This document shows, in pieces, positions 1 through 8,767 of a DNA stretch of 64,000 bases. Every line of letters begins with the position of its first letter. Position 1 is the stretch's first letter. The stretch comes from Arthrobacter antibioticus (lineage in GTDB: Bacteria > Actinomycetota > Actinomycetes > Actinomycetales > Micrococcaceae). The notes under the pieces were generated by a model, which made no database searches, was not told the DNA's origin, and was given only the letters and a program-made list of their open reading frames with translations. Made by a program: the position numbers and the translations under genes. Where the stretch lies: contig NZ_JASISQ010000001.1 in NCBI RefSeq assembly GCF_030063205.1, positions 299,152 to 363,151 of the forward strand, read 5' to 3'.

Positions 1-2
1 AA

Positions 3-365
3 CTTTATTTCTGTTTTTGGGATGGCTACGGGTTCATCATGCCTGGCGCGAGGTTTGATGTCCCAGAACGCTCATATTTTCTTTACCATGGGAACCCTAC
101 AGAAACTACAGAAACTACAGGAACCACAGAGACCGGCAACACCGAGTGGCGAATCGCCGCCTGCGATCGAGCCCCGAGCCAACTGTGGATTCCGGACCCT
201 GCGTTCATCTGGCCGGCGGACCGCTCTTGGTGTGTGGCCAATGACGTAGACCCGCACTGGGCCGGCATCGGGGCAAGTGGACAAGCCATTGCCGCGCTAA
301 AGGCTGACAAGCGCCTCGATATTGTCTCTGCTGATCCTGCTGCACCCCAACCGGCCTATAGATAG
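3..365 (+). CDS. C-terminal part of an unrecognised protein, cut by the left edge
   Basis: The reading frame is open from the window edge (first full codon at 3) to the stop at 363-365, so this is the last ~120 residues of a longer protein. The visible part reads like real coding sequence: an aromatic start (LYFCFWDGYG), a RSYFLYHG segment, a low-complexity Thr/Glu stretch, then LWIPDPAFIWPADRSWCVAN and a block rich in W, D and G. From memory, similar PADRSWCVANDVD blocks occur in uncharacterised actinobacterial proteins; I cannot assign a function. The Thr/Glu stretch is encoded by four 9-bp tandem units (99-134). The ATG at 39 is internal and should not be taken as the start. Confidence 0.6.
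   Translation, partial: LYFCFWDGYGFIMPGARFDVPERSYFLYHGNPTETTETTGTTETGNTEWRIAACDRAPSQLWIPDPAFIWPADRSWCVANDVDPHWAGIGASGQAIAALKADKRLDIVSADPAAPQPAYR
99..134 (+). repeat. Four tandem 9-bp units inside the partial gene
   Basis: Units are ACAGAAACT (99-107), ACAGAAACT (108-116), ACAGGAACC (117-125) and ACAGAGACC (126-134). They encode Thr-Glu/Gly-Thr triplets in frame, so copy-number change would keep the frame. The first two units are identical and the others differ by two bases each. Confidence 0.85.
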
Positions 366-612
366 CGTGGAGAAGCGACTCAAACGGGTGGCAAAGTCAA
401 CCTACACGAATATGAGCACCCCCTTGGAGTCTCCTGCGAAAAGGTACACGTTACTGAGGTATTGAAACGGAACTGAGGCCTGCTCGCCAACACATCGGTA
501 AGGCGCATCCATGGAACCAATTCGGTTCCTCATGCGCCGGGGAAAATCGAAATGCAAGGCCCGCCACTTTACGTCCTGGCCACGTCCGAACAGTCCTGAA
601 GCAACCCTTGCC

Positions 613-640
613 TTGCCCTTGATCATCCCGCCGATAGGAT
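613..640 (+). promoter_or_regulatory. Candidate promoter for the AAA ATPase
   Basis: TTGCCC at 613-618 and TAGGAT at 635-640 are separated by 16 bp. A start site about 7 bases on falls at the ATG at 647, which opens the mini-ORF leading into the ATPase. The rest of 366-684 shows no supported gene. Confidence 0.3.
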
Positions 641-684
641 GGCATCATGACACAGACACGAGCTGGCGCGCGCCAGACACCGTC

Positions 685-1407
685 ATGATGTTCTCTCAGA
701 CTCCCCTGCGCCATGTTGGTATAAACGATTTCAATGTGCCTGATCCGGATGCGTGGCCGGCAACTCTTCCTTCTGTTCAACAACTCCTTCGCGACGGGCT
801 CGTATTGGGTCGGGCGACGGTTTTTGTTGGGGAGAACGGGTCTGGTAAATCAACCTTGGTTGAGGCGATCGCCATGGCGTGCGGGGTCAATCCGGAGGGT
901 GGATCCACCCATGCCAGGCATCACAGTCGGCCTACGGAGTCTGATCTACATTCTTTTTTGAAGGTGACGCGCAATGCTGGTGCCAGTAAGTACGGGTATT
1001 TTCTGCGTGCGGAGACTATGCACTCGTTCTTTACTTACCTTGAGGAGAACCCCTCCACCGGGCTTCCAGACACCGATTTTCACAGTCTTTCCCACGGCGA
1101 ATCGTTCTTGGAGCTGATTGTTAGCAGGTTCCGCGGAGGCGGGCTGTGGATACTTGATGAGCCCGAATCGGCACTGTCATTTTCCGGCTGCCTCTCCCTG
1201 CTCAGCGTGCTCCAGAAATTAATGGACGACGGCGATTCCCAAGTTATTCTCTCCACGCACTCCCCGCTGTTGGCTTCCCTGCCGGGTGCCGATATTTATG
1301 AGGTGGGGCCTTGGGGCCTGCGTCCAAACAGCTGGGACGATCTGGACTTGGTGAAAAACTGGCGCTCATTCATGGACGCCCCGCACCGATTCCTCAAATA
1401 CCTCTAA
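685..1407 (+). CDS. AAA/ABC-type ATPase, soluble, stand-alone
   Basis: Predicted 240-residue ATPase of the ABC/RecF-like AAA group. Walker A is GENGSGKST (residues 49-57), an ABC-like signature LSHGES is at 135-140, Walker B LWILDEPES at 154-162, and a switch histidine in STHSPLL near 190. There are no membrane segments and no transporter partner next door, so this is not a transporter ATPase by context. Its role is unknown; stand-alone proteins of this kind are usually annotated only as AAA family ATPase. The frame is open back to 511, but the protein-like region begins at MMFSQTPLRH, so I place the start at ATG 685 (ATG 688 is equally possible). There is no clear Shine-Dalgarno; the start overlaps the stop of a 13-codon mini-ORF (647-688). 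Confidence 0.8.
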   Translation: MMFSQTPLRHVGINDFNVPDPDAWPATLPSVQQLLRDGLVLGRATVFVGENGSGKSTLVEAIAMACGVNPEGGSTHARHHSRPTESDLHSFLKVTRNAGASKYGYFLRAETMHSFFTYLEENPSTGLPDTDFHSLSHGESFLELIVSRFRGGGLWILDEPESALSFSGCLSLLSVLQKLMDDGDSQVILSTHSPLLASLPGADIYEVGPWGLRPNSWDDLDLVKNWRSFMDAPHRFLKYL

Positions 1408-1492
1408 CTCTTGCTCAACAGGCGCAGGCACAGAGCCAGTTCCGCCCTCCTTGAGAAAGCACCTCCAAGAGAATCCCGCTAAACTCCCATGT

Positions 1493-1900
1493 GTGAATCA
1501 AACGAAAGCCGCCTTCGGCACCAAAACGCTCATCTCTACCGCCGCCGCAGACTTCGTGCTGGTTCTTCTTTTCGCTCTTGCGGGACGCGGTTCTCATCAT
1601 GAGGCCTTGACGGTGGTGGGTATCCTAGCGACGGCTTGGCCATTCCTGGCCTCTCTTGCTCTGGGCTGGCTGGTATGCCAGAGCTGGAAACACCCGCTAC
1701 GAATTCTCCCTCAGGGAGTCTGCCTGTGGTTGATCACCGTTGCCGGTGGCATGGCCCTACGCCTGATCTCCGGATCAACAGCAGAACTTCCCTTCGTTGC
1801 GGTCGCCACGATCACTCTTGGGGTCTTCTTGCTGGGGCACCGTTTCCTTGCAACCTTCTTCACGCGCCGTCATCGGGGCAGTGATGCAACTCCCGCTTGA
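1493..1900 (+). CDS. DUF3054 family membrane protein
   Basis: Small integral membrane protein of the DUF3054 family, common in actinobacteria and without known function. Four hydrophobic segments are visible: around DFVLVLLFALAG, TVVGILATAWPFLASLALGWLV, GVCLWLITVAGGMALRLI and PFVAVATITLGVFLLG. A WKHPLRILPQG loop sits between the second and third. The frame is open from TTG 1451; I prefer GTG 1493 (VNQTKAAFG) because the preceding 14 residues do not look like part of the family. Neither start has a strong ribosome-binding site. The tail is basic (RRHRG), as expected for a cytoplasmic end. Confidence 0.75.
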   Translation: MNQTKAAFGTKTLISTAAADFVLVLLFALAGRGSHHEALTVVGILATAWPFLASLALGWLVCQSWKHPLRILPQGVCLWLITVAGGMALRLISGSTAELPFVAVATITLGVFLLGHRFLATFFTRRHRGSDATPA

Positions 1901-1962
1901 GATACCATCGAGATGAGCAAATTTTCTCCCAACCATCACACTCCATGACAAGGAACCCACCT

Positions 1963-2244
1963 GTGATCACAGCTTTTGTCCTGATCAAAACTGATGCAAC
2001 GCGGATCCCCGAATCAGCCCAGGAAATCTCCGAACTCAACGGCATCAGCGAAGTTTATTCGGTGACCGGGGAATGGGATCTGATTGCCATTGCCCGCGTG
2101 GAGAAACACGAAGACTTAGCCGACGTCATTGCAGATAGACTTTCCAAGGTTAAGTCAGTTGTCTCCACCACCACACAAATCTCTTTTCGCGCATACTCCC
2201 AACACGATTTGGATGCCGCGTTTTCTCTCGGCTTCAACAACTAA
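1963..2244 (+). CDS. Stand-alone Lrp/AsnC ligand-binding (RAM) domain protein
   Basis: 93-residue protein consisting only of the effector-binding domain of Lrp/AsnC regulators; there is no helix-turn-helix. The family pattern is clear: VITAFVLIKTDA, then SELNGISEVYSVTGEWDLIAIARV, then a helix and VVSTTTQISFRAYS. Such proteins form dimers or larger rings and may bind amino acids or modulate full-length Lrp proteins; the ligand here is unknown. GTG 1963 is chosen because AAGGAA (1950-1955) lies 7 bases upstream and the conserved fold begins there, although the frame is open to 1897. It ends 7 bases before cutC, so the two are probably cotranscribed. Confidence 0.85.
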   Translation: MITAFVLIKTDATRIPESAQEISELNGISEVYSVTGEWDLIAIARVEKHEDLADVIADRLSKVKSVVSTTTQISFRAYSQHDLDAAFSLGFNN

Positions 2245-2251
2245 ATCCATA

Positions 2252-3013
2252 ATGCAACTAGAAATTGCTGTCCAGGATGTCCCCGGCGCCACTCTGGCGT
2301 CCACGCTTGGGGCCGCTCGCATTGAGTTGTGCTGTGCCCTCCAGCTCGGTGGACTTACTCCATCACAAGGTTTATTAAAAAGCGTCCACGATGCTGAGCC
2401 CAGGCTACCTATTCACGCTCTGATCCGTCCCCGTCCCGGCGACTACGTATATGACGAAGCGGCAGTTGCTCTGATGGCTGCGGAGATCAAAGAAGTCCAT
2501 AGCGGGGGCGCAGCCGGGGTCGTGATTGGAGCGTTGACACCAGTTGGTGGCATAGATTACGCGGCAGTGGAAACCCTTGTTGTAGCTGCTGAGGGCCTGC
2601 ACATCACCTTCCACCGGGCGGTGGATCACTTAACTTTCGCCGATGCCGTGGCAGCAGTTCCGCGTCTAGCCGACCTTGGCGTGCAACGCATACTGAGCTC
2701 GGGCGGCGCTGGACGGGCTGGCGAGGGTCTCCATCAGCTAATTGCCATGCATGAAGCGGCCGCTGGCAGACTCACGGTGATGGCCGGTGGCGGAGTCGAT
2801 ATCGCTGATATTGCCACCTTCCATGCGGCAGGCTTGCGCGACGTGCATCTCTCCGCCAAACGCAACATCTGCCACCTTCCACCAGCACCCATGACGGCGT
2901 CAGCACTCGCGCAGGACCACAGCTACTTCAGCACAGACGCCGGACTAGTCAAGCAGGCCGCGCAGGCTGTGCAGAAAACTCAAGAATCTCAAGAAACACT
3001 AACGCCGGCCTAG
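2252..3013 (+). CDS. cutC: Copper homeostasis protein CutC family
   Basis: 253-residue TIM-barrel protein of the CutC family. Family segments visible are [13 protein letters not shown] at the N-terminus, [32 protein letters not shown], a block with [16 protein letters not shown], and LTVMAGGGV followed by HLSAKR. CutC was named for a proposed cytosolic copper role in E. coli, but direct copper handling is disputed, so the name should be read as a family label. ATG 2252 follows the Lrp-domain stop by 7 bases; an upstream in-frame opening to 2129 overlaps that gene and lacks family similarity. The C-terminal tail [13 protein letters not shown] is low complexity. Its end overlaps the end of trpD by 4 bases, convergent. 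Confidence 0.88.
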   Translation: MQLEIAVQDVPGATLASTLGAARIELCCALQLGGLTPSQGLLKSVHDAEPRLPIHALIRPRPGDYVYDEAAVALMAAEIKEVHSGGAAGVVIGALTPVGGIDYAAVETLVVAAEGLHITFHRAVDHLTFADAVAAVPRLADLGVQRILSSGGAGRAGEGLHQLIAMHEAAAGRLTVMAGGGVDIADIATFHAAGLRDVHLSAKRNICHLPPAPMTASALAQDHSYFSTDAGLVKQAAQAVQKTQESQETLTPA

Positions 3014-4071
3014 CTTTCGGTGCTCAGCGCAACCCAAGACTTCAGCACGTTGGCTGCGGCACCGCCGTCGATCGCTGCCTCGGCGCGGGCTGCGGCAAAT
3101 TTCATCCGTTCAAGCAGTGGTCCAGAACTTGACCGCTCATAAGCGACGAGCCCGGCAGCAGCATTGAGCACCACGGCATCACGGATCGGTGAGCGTTCTC
3201 CATCCAGAATGCGTTGTACCACTTCAGCATTAAATTCGGCATTCTTCCCGCGCAGGTCCTCTATGGTTGCCCGGGCTATGCCTAGATCCAGCGGATCGAA
3301 ACTGCTTTGCGTGATTTCATTGTTCCGCACCTCCCAAATACTGGAGGTTCCAGTCGTCGTCAGTTCATCCAGTCCGTCGCTGCCCCTGAAAACCAGGGCG
3401 CGGATGTTCCTCGCCGCCAACACGCCAGCCATGAGTGGGGCCATCCGGGCGTCTGCGACACCAATTGCGGAAGCTACAACGCGAGCCGGGTTTGTCAGCG
3501 GCCCAAGGAAGTTAAACGCCGTGGGGACACCAATCTCTTTGCGCGCTATGGCGGCGTAACGCATAGACGGGTGGAAGAAGTTCGCGAAACAAAAGGTGAT
3601 GCCCACTTCGGTGGCAGCAAGGGCTACTTTTTCCAAGGACAGATCCAGGCGAACACCTAATTTTTCTAGTACGTCAGCGGAACCGGCGGCGGAGGAAGAT
3701 GCCCTGTTTCCGTGTTTGATCACAGTTGCACCTGCCCCGGCACAGACGAGCGCTGCCATGGTGGAGATGTTCACAGTATTGAGTCTGTCCCCTCCAGTGC
3801 CCACAATGTCTAAGGCGTCGCCAACAACGTGCAGCGGACGGGCGTTGGCAAGCATTGCCTCGACCAGTCCAGTCACCTCGGCAACAGTCTCGCCCTTGGA
3901 CCGCAGGGCAACAAGGAAGCCGGCAATCTGAACATCCGTGGCATTTCCGGCCATGATCGTGTTCATAGCCCACTGGGTGTCATCCTGGCTGAGGTCCTCC
4001 CCGCCAATCAGGGCAGCGATCAGATTTGGCCACGTGGGGGTGCTTGGGGATGCGTTTTGGAGAGGATTCAC
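3010..4071 (-). CDS. trpD: Anthranilate phosphoribosyltransferase
   Basis: Transfers phosphoribose from PRPP to anthranilate, the second step of tryptophan synthesis from chorismate. Family motifs are present: [17 protein letters not shown] (PRPP/anthranilate site), [10 protein letters not shown] and [11 protein letters not shown]. Length from the chosen GTG at 4071 is 353 residues, normal for the family; the conserved fold begins a few residues later at [16 protein letters not shown]. The frame is open to a TTG at 4149, but the extra 26 residues do not look like TrpD and have no ribosome-binding site. The gene stands alone, away from other trp genes, and is divergent from ctaE. This separation from a trp operon is seen in other actinobacteria. 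Confidence 0.92.
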   Translation of the reverse strand: MNPLQNASPSTPTWPNLIAALIGGEDLSQDDTQWAMNTIMAGNATDVQIAGFLVALRSKGETVAEVTGLVEAMLANARPLHVVGDALDIVGTGGDRLNTVNISTMAALVCAGAGATVIKHGNRASSSAAGSADVLEKLGVRLDLSLEKVALAATEVGITFCFANFFHPSMRYAAIARKEIGVPTAFNFLGPLTNPARVVASAIGVADARMAPLMAGVLAARNIRALVFRGSDGLDELTTTGTSSIWEVRNNEITQSSFDPLDLGIARATIEDLRGKNAEFNAEVVQRILDGERSPIRDAVVLNAAAGLVAYERSSSGPLLERMKFAAARAEAAIDGGAAANVLKSWVALSTES

Positions 4072-4216
4072 TCTCAAGATGTTAGACGAAAGTGAACCCA
4101 ACGCACGGATTGTGACCATTGACACAGAAGACATGTTGTGCATGGGCAACTGTGATTAACCTGTGAATTCCCCGGAATTTCGCAAGTTTGTAGAAAAAGA
4201 TCCGTGACTCGGAGTT

Positions 4217-4258
4217 TTGCATTGGGAACTCTGGGGTTTTATAGACATAATGTCTATG
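4217..4258 (+). promoter_or_regulatory. ctaE promoter with overlapping perfect 17-bp palindrome
   Basis: A sigma-70-like promoter is visible: TTGCAT (4217-4222), 17 bp, TATAGA (4240-4245). A perfect dyad ATAGACAT-A-ATGTCTAT (4241-4257) overlaps the -10 and runs up to the GTG start of ctaE at 4258. A transcript from this promoter would start about 4252-4254 and be nearly leaderless. A repressor bound to the dyad would block RNA polymerase; that regulatory role is inference. Confidence 0.6.
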
Positions 4259-4896
4259 TGACAACTGTGACCCATGCCCCCAGTAATCCGGCGCATCCGA
4301 CACTGAATCGACCGAACATGGTTTCTGTAGGAACCGTAGTTTGGTTGGCCAGTGAGCTGATGTTCTTCGCCGGCCTTTTTGCCATGTACTTCACGCTGCG
4401 TTCCACCACTGGTGGGATGTGGGCAGAAGAAACGGCGAAGCTGAACTTCCCGTTCGCCCTTGTGAACACTCTGATCCTGGTTTCTAGCTCATTTAGCTGC
4501 CAGATGGGTGTGTTTACTGCGGAGAACCTTCGGCCTCGCCGCACGGGACGCCGCTTCCAATTCTCCCAATGGGGAATGACGGAGTGGTTCCTGTTGACCT
4601 TCGTTCTTGGAGCCATCTTCGTGGCCGGTCAGACGACCGAATACGCCATGCTGACCTCCGAGTACGTGACACTGAACTCAAACCCCTATGGCTCCGCCTT
4701 CTACATTACGACCGGCTTCCACGGCCTGCACGTTCTCGGTGGGCTTATTGCATTCCTCCTCATTATTGGACGCGCCTACGCGGCCAAGAAGTTTGGACAC
4801 TTCGAAGCCACCAGCGCAATCGTGACTTCTTACTACTGGCACTTTGTGGATGTCGTGTGGATTGGCCTCTTCTTGGTCATCTACGTCCTCAAGTAA
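4258..4896 (+). CDS. ctaE: Cytochrome c oxidase subunit III
   Basis: Subunit III of the aa3 oxidase, 212 residues with five hydrophobic helices (roughly 23-45, 66-88, 108-130, 148-172, 188-211). Diagnostic stretches are [29 protein letters not shown] (151-162) and [14 protein letters not shown]. It lies first in the ctaE-qcrC-qcrA-qcrB operon, the usual actinobacterial order, which ties oxidase and bc1 expression together. I choose GTG 4258 because family similarity begins just after it ([21 protein letters not shown]); the frame opens at 4204, but that extension includes the promoter. No Shine-Dalgarno is seen, consistent with a leaderless or near-leaderless message. Confidence 0.93.
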   Translation: MTTVTHAPSNPAHPTLNRPNMVSVGTVVWLASELMFFAGLFAMYFTLRSTTGGMWAEETAKLNFPFALVNTLILVSSSFSCQMGVFTAENLRPRRTGRRFQFSQWGMTEWFLLTFVLGAIFVAGQTTEYAMLTSEYVTLNSNPYGSAFYITTGFHGLHVLGGLIAFLLIIGRAYAAKKFGHFEATSAIVTSYYWHFVDVVWIGLFLVIYVLK

Positions 4897-4984
4897 GCTG
4901 ACAAACAGCTCACTTCTACACGTAAGAATTAGCATTTGCGGCCCTCACCCGGGGCTGCTGGATACAGATCAAAGGAACCACCAA

Positions 4985-5773
4985 GTGAAGGCACTCTCGC
5001 AGAAGCGACGTCATCCGCTGGCAGCACTAGCGCTGCTGGTGCTTGGGCTCATGCTGACAGGTGGGTTATACGCCGTTGTCACAACCGTGAATGAGGCCAA
5101 GGCCGATACCACCACTTTTACAGCGCAGCAGGTGGACGAGGGCGAGAAGCTCTTCGTCGCCAACTGCGCCACCTGTCACGGCCTAGGCGCCAGCGGCACG
5201 GACGCTGGACCGTCCCTGGCCGGAGTTGGCGCTGCAGCCGTCGACTTCCAGGTCGGCACTGGGCGCATGCCCATGCAGATGCAAGGGCCCCAGGCGCGTC
5301 AGAAACCGCAGCAATTCACCACTGAACAAACCCGTGAATTGGCCGCCTACGTTGCCACGTTGGGCGACGGACCGGCTCTGCCGGAGGAGCAGTACATCGA
5401 CGGCGGCGGCGACGCAGCTGTGGGTGGCGAACTCTTCCGAGTTAACTGCGCCATGTGCCACAACGCTGCTGCAGCCGGTGGAGCATTGACTCGCGGCAAG
5501 TTTGCACCGCCACTGGACGGTGTAACCAGCAGCCACATGTACAGTGCCATGGTGACCGGGCCGCAGAACATGCCGGTGTTCAACGACGCCAACATCAGCC
5601 CTGAGGGCAAACGCGACATCATCACGTTCTTGAACACCATTGAGAACCAGGGCTCACCTGGCGGCGCCAAGCTCGGCTCACTAGGACCAGTATCCGAGGG
5701 CTTGTTCCTTTGGACTGCTGTATTGGGTGTCATCATCGGCTTCACCATCTGGTTGACCTCACGTACTTCCTAG
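4985..5773 (+). CDS. qcrC: Diheme cytochrome c subunit of the bc1 complex
   Basis: Membrane-anchored cytochrome cc that replaces soluble cytochrome c and hands electrons from bc1 to aa3 oxidase in actinobacteria. It has an N-terminal membrane segment (residues 11-33), two heme c motifs, CATCH at 61-65 and CAMCH at 155-159, candidate axial methionines at MPM (95-97) and NMPVF (Met196), and a C-terminal anchor (238-257). GTG 4985 has AAAGGA 8 bases upstream (4971-4976). The length of 262 residues is normal. It follows ctaE by 88 bases and precedes qcrA. Confidence 0.95.
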   Translation: MKALSQKRRHPLAALALLVLGLMLTGGLYAVVTTVNEAKADTTTFTAQQVDEGEKLFVANCATCHGLGASGTDAGPSLAGVGAAAVDFQVGTGRMPMQMQGPQARQKPQQFTTEQTRELAAYVATLGDGPALPEEQYIDGGGDAAVGGELFRVNCAMCHNAAAAGGALTRGKFAPPLDGVTSSHMYSAMVTGPQNMPVFNDANISPEGKRDIITFLNTIENQGSPGGAKLGSLGPVSEGLFLWTAVLGVIIGFTIWLTSRTS

Positions 5774-5869
5774 TACAAGAAGCTACAGATACTGGCTGCA
5801 CTGGCAGCCGCGAGAAACTTACATTACGACCCCGGGAACGTACCGGGATAAGAGAAGGATGAGGGGATT

Positions 5870-6898
5870 ATGGGCAACCATAGTGACGGCTCGCCGACAA
5901 GCTCGGACGCCGTAGCTAAGGCTGGTCAGCAAGAGGTGGACAAGTTCCAAGATCCGGGACTGCCTCCACACAGATTGCGACTAGCTGATACGAATCCCAA
6001 GGCGGCAAAACGGGCCGAACGCCAAGTGGCGTGGCTCTTTGTCATATCCATCGTCGGCACGCTGCTGTTCATGGTTGGTTACTTCGGCGTACGCCTTGAT
6101 GACACGTTTGCCACCTTGCGGCTCCAAAACACCTTCCTGGGCCTTGGCGTGGCATTTGCCATGCTGGGTATTGGAACTGGCATTGTGCACTGGGCCCGCG
6201 CCCTCATGCCGGACCACGAAGTGGCCGAAGATCGCCACGAGTTGCGTTCCGAAGAGGACCGCCTGGCTGCCGTCCAAATCATCGACGATATTGTCGAAGA
6301 GACAGGCATCAAGCGTCGACCCTTGATTCGCAACACCCTCATCGGTGCTGTGGCCTTGGCTCCTCTTCCGGCAATCGCCATTTTCCGCGACCTTGGTCCG
6401 TTGCCAGGAAATGCACTGCGCCACTCGCTCTGGAAAGCTGGCGAGCGTCTAGCCCGCGATCCTGACGGAACACCGATCAAGGCCTCAGATGTGACCATCG
6501 GTTCGGCTTTCCACGTGATCCCGGAGTCCCTGAACTCACTCACCGAGGGCAAGATCGCCGCCAAGGCTAAGGCCGTGGTGTTGTTGATGCGCCTAAACCC
6601 CGAAGACCTTCACCCCTCCGAAGGGCGCGAGGACTGGGGCTACAACGGCATCGTTGCCTACTCCAAGATCTGTACCCATGTTGGCTGCCCCGTTGCCCTC
6701 TACGAGCAGCAAACGCACCACCTATTGTGCCCCTGCCACCAGTCCACCTTCGACTTGACCCAGGAGTGCAAGGTCATCTTTGGACCCGCTGTCCGTCCGC
6801 TGCCTCAGCTGCCCATTGCCATTGACGCAGACGGCTACCTCGTCGCCCAGAGCGACTTCCATGAACCAGTTGGACCGAGCTTTTGGGAGCGTGGCTAA
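5870..6898 (+). CDS. qcrA: Rieske iron-sulfur subunit of the bc1 complex
   Basis: Carries the 2Fe-2S cluster that takes the first electron from menaquinol. Cluster ligand motifs are CTHVGC (268-273) and CPCH (287-290). Three hydrophobic segments precede the cluster domain (about 53-72, 88-110, 155-173), the actinobacterial arrangement, where other bacteria have one. Length 342. ATG 5870 follows a purine-rich stretch (GATGAGGGG). The stop (6896-6898) lies two bases before the qcrB start, so translation is probably coupled. Confidence 0.95.
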   Translation: MGNHSDGSPTSSDAVAKAGQQEVDKFQDPGLPPHRLRLADTNPKAAKRAERQVAWLFVISIVGTLLFMVGYFGVRLDDTFATLRLQNTFLGLGVAFAMLGIGTGIVHWARALMPDHEVAEDRHELRSEEDRLAAVQIIDDIVEETGIKRRPLIRNTLIGAVALAPLPAIAIFRDLGPLPGNALRHSLWKAGERLARDPDGTPIKASDVTIGSAFHVIPESLNSLTEGKIAAKAKAVVLLMRLNPEDLHPSEGREDWGYNGIVAYSKICTHVGCPVALYEQQTHHLLCPCHQSTFDLTQECKVIFGPAVRPLPQLPIAIDADGYLVAQSDFHEPVGPSFWERG

Positions 6899-6900
6899 TA

Positions 6901-8571
6901 ATGACTACTGCAACGCAAACACCTTTCGAAGCCAAGACACCCGCAGGGCGGATCACCAACTTTGTTGATGAGCGTGTTGGCGGATCAGGAATACTCCGAG
7001 AGTTCGGACGCAAGGTCTTCCCAGACCACTGGACATTCATGTTTGGCGAAGTCGCCCTCTACACGTTCGTCATCCTGCTGCTCTCGGGCACTTTTCTGAC
7101 GTTCTTCTACGATCCCTCCATGGCGGAGACCCATTACAGCGGACCTTATGTTCCGCTCAATGGTGTGGAAATGTCAGTGGCCTACGATTCAACTCTGCGC
7201 CTGTCCTTTGAGGTTCGTGGCGGCCTGTTCATGCGTCAGGTCCACCACTGGTCTGCACTGTTATTCGTTGCTGCAGTGTCCGTGCACATGCTGCGAGTTT
7301 TCTTCACCGGTGCTTTCCGTAAACCTCGTGAACTGAACTGGGTTGTTGGCAGCGTGCTGCTGATCTTGTCCATGGCGGCAGGCTTCACCGGCTACTCACT
7401 ACCTGATGATCTGCTCTCCGGTAACGGATTGCGCATTATTGATGGTGTTACCAAATCCATTCCCATTGTTGGAACGTACATCTCGTTCTTCCTCTTTGGC
7501 GGAGAATTCCCTGGAACCATGATCATCGGTCGCTTGTACATGATGCACATCATGCTGGTGCCCGCCATGATCCTGCTGATGATCGCCATTCACCTGTTCA
7601 TGGTAGTTATCCACAAGCACACGCAGTACCCTGGCCCGGGTCGCAACGACCGCAATGTGGTTGGTTACCCACTTGGCCCGGTATATGCAGCTAAGGCTGG
7701 CGGATTCTTCTTCATTGTCTTTGGCATCATCGCTCTCATCTCCGCGTTTTTCCAGATCAACCCGGTCTGGAACTACGGCCCCTACGACCCCTCCCCCGTT
7801 TCAGCAGGCACCCAACCTGACTGGTACATCGGATTTGTTGATGGCGCACTGCGACTCATGCCAGGCTGGTTGTTCAACATCCCGCTCGAGTGGAATATTC
7901 CGTTCCCATGGGGCGTGAACACGCTCTCGATGAACGTTCTCATACCCGCACTTGTACCTGCCGGCATCATCTTTACGCTGATGTTTGCTTACCCGTGGAT
8001 TGAGCGTTGGGTAACCCGCGACAATCGCGAGCACCACGTGCTCGACCGCCCACGCAATGCGGCGACACGTACGGCCATTGGTGTTGCAGGGTTCATCTTC
8101 TACTGCGTCATGTGGGCCGCTGCAAGCTCCGACTTGATCGCCACACACTTTGAAGTGTCCCTCAACGACGTCCTTTACTGGATGCGTGCATTATTCTTCC
8201 TAGGCCCGATCCTTGGTTTCATCGTCAGCAAGCGAGTGTCCCTTGCCTTGCAACGTAAAGACCGCGAAATCGCTCTACACGGTCGTGAAACCGGACGTAT
8301 TGTCCGCTTGCCCCATGGTGAGTTCCAGGAAATCCATGCACAGCTCGATGACTACAAGCGTTACAAGCTTGTTGCCCACGAGTCTCCTGTTCCCGAGGCA
8401 GGCATCCCGAACGAAAACGGGATTGTCACCAAGAAGGAACGGCTACGCAGTAAGCTCAGCAGCTTCTTCTTTGAAGATCGTGTTGCTACTGCATCACCTT
8501 CGGAGCTTGCTGCCGGACACGATCACGAGGCTATTGACGCCAGTGAAGACGACAAGGCCATCACGCACTAA
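6901..8571 (+). CDS. qcrB: Cytochrome b subunit of the bc1 complex
   Basis: 556-residue cytochrome b, with the two b hemes and the quinol sites. Heme histidines lie in HHWSALLFVAAVSVHMLR and HIMLVPAMILLMIAIHLF, and the Qo-site signature is PDWY (in TQPDWYIGF), the actinobacterial form of PEWY. A long soluble C-terminal extension after the last helix is also typical of actinobacterial QcrB, the target of drugs such as Q203 in mycobacteria. ATG 6901 is preferred to an in-frame start at 6883 that overlaps qcrA. The operon ends at the terminator at 8585-8631. Confidence 0.95.
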   Translation: MTTATQTPFEAKTPAGRITNFVDERVGGSGILREFGRKVFPDHWTFMFGEVALYTFVILLLSGTFLTFFYDPSMAETHYSGPYVPLNGVEMSVAYDSTLRLSFEVRGGLFMRQVHHWSALLFVAAVSVHMLRVFFTGAFRKPRELNWVVGSVLLILSMAAGFTGYSLPDDLLSGNGLRIIDGVTKSIPIVGTYISFFLFGGEFPGTMIIGRLYMMHIMLVPAMILLMIAIHLFMVVIHKHTQYPGPGRNDRNVVGYPLGPVYAAKAGGFFFIVFGIIALISAFFQINPVWNYGPYDPSPVSAGTQPDWYIGFVDGALRLMPGWLFNIPLEWNIPFPWGVNTLSMNVLIPALVPAGIIFTLMFAYPWIERWVTRDNREHHVLDRPRNAATRTAIGVAGFIFYCVMWAAASSDLIATHFEVSLNDVLYWMRALFFLGPILGFIVSKRVSLALQRKDREIALHGRETGRIVRLPHGEFQEIHAQLDDYKRYKLVAHESPVPEAGIPNENGIVTKKERLRSKLSSFFFEDRVATASPSELAAGHDHEAIDASEDDKAITH

Positions 8572-8584
8572 AGGCACTCACGAG

Positions 8585-8631
8585 AAGCCGTGCTGCACTT
8601 CCCTTCGGGGCAAGAGCAGCACGGCTTTTTT
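8585..8631 (+). terminator. Rho-independent terminator after qcrB
   Basis: Perfect 12-bp stem AAGCCGTGCTGC (8585-8596) / GCAGCACGGCTT (8616-8627), followed by a run of T to 8631. It closes the ctaE-qcrCAB operon. Confidence 0.9.
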
Positions 8632-8767
8632 GTTCAGATTAACTTACTTGTTGGTCCCCTAGATCACTGCCTTGATCCCAATACACAAGCAGAGGATCCC
8701 CGGTCACGCTTGCAGAGAGCTCACAGTGGAGCTGCAGGTGGGCGCCAGCTTCCTCAAAATACTCCGG

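Noticed and set aside
4204-4257. Longer N-terminus for CtaE starting at 4204
   Set aside because: The extension covers the promoter and palindrome and has no similarity to the family start.
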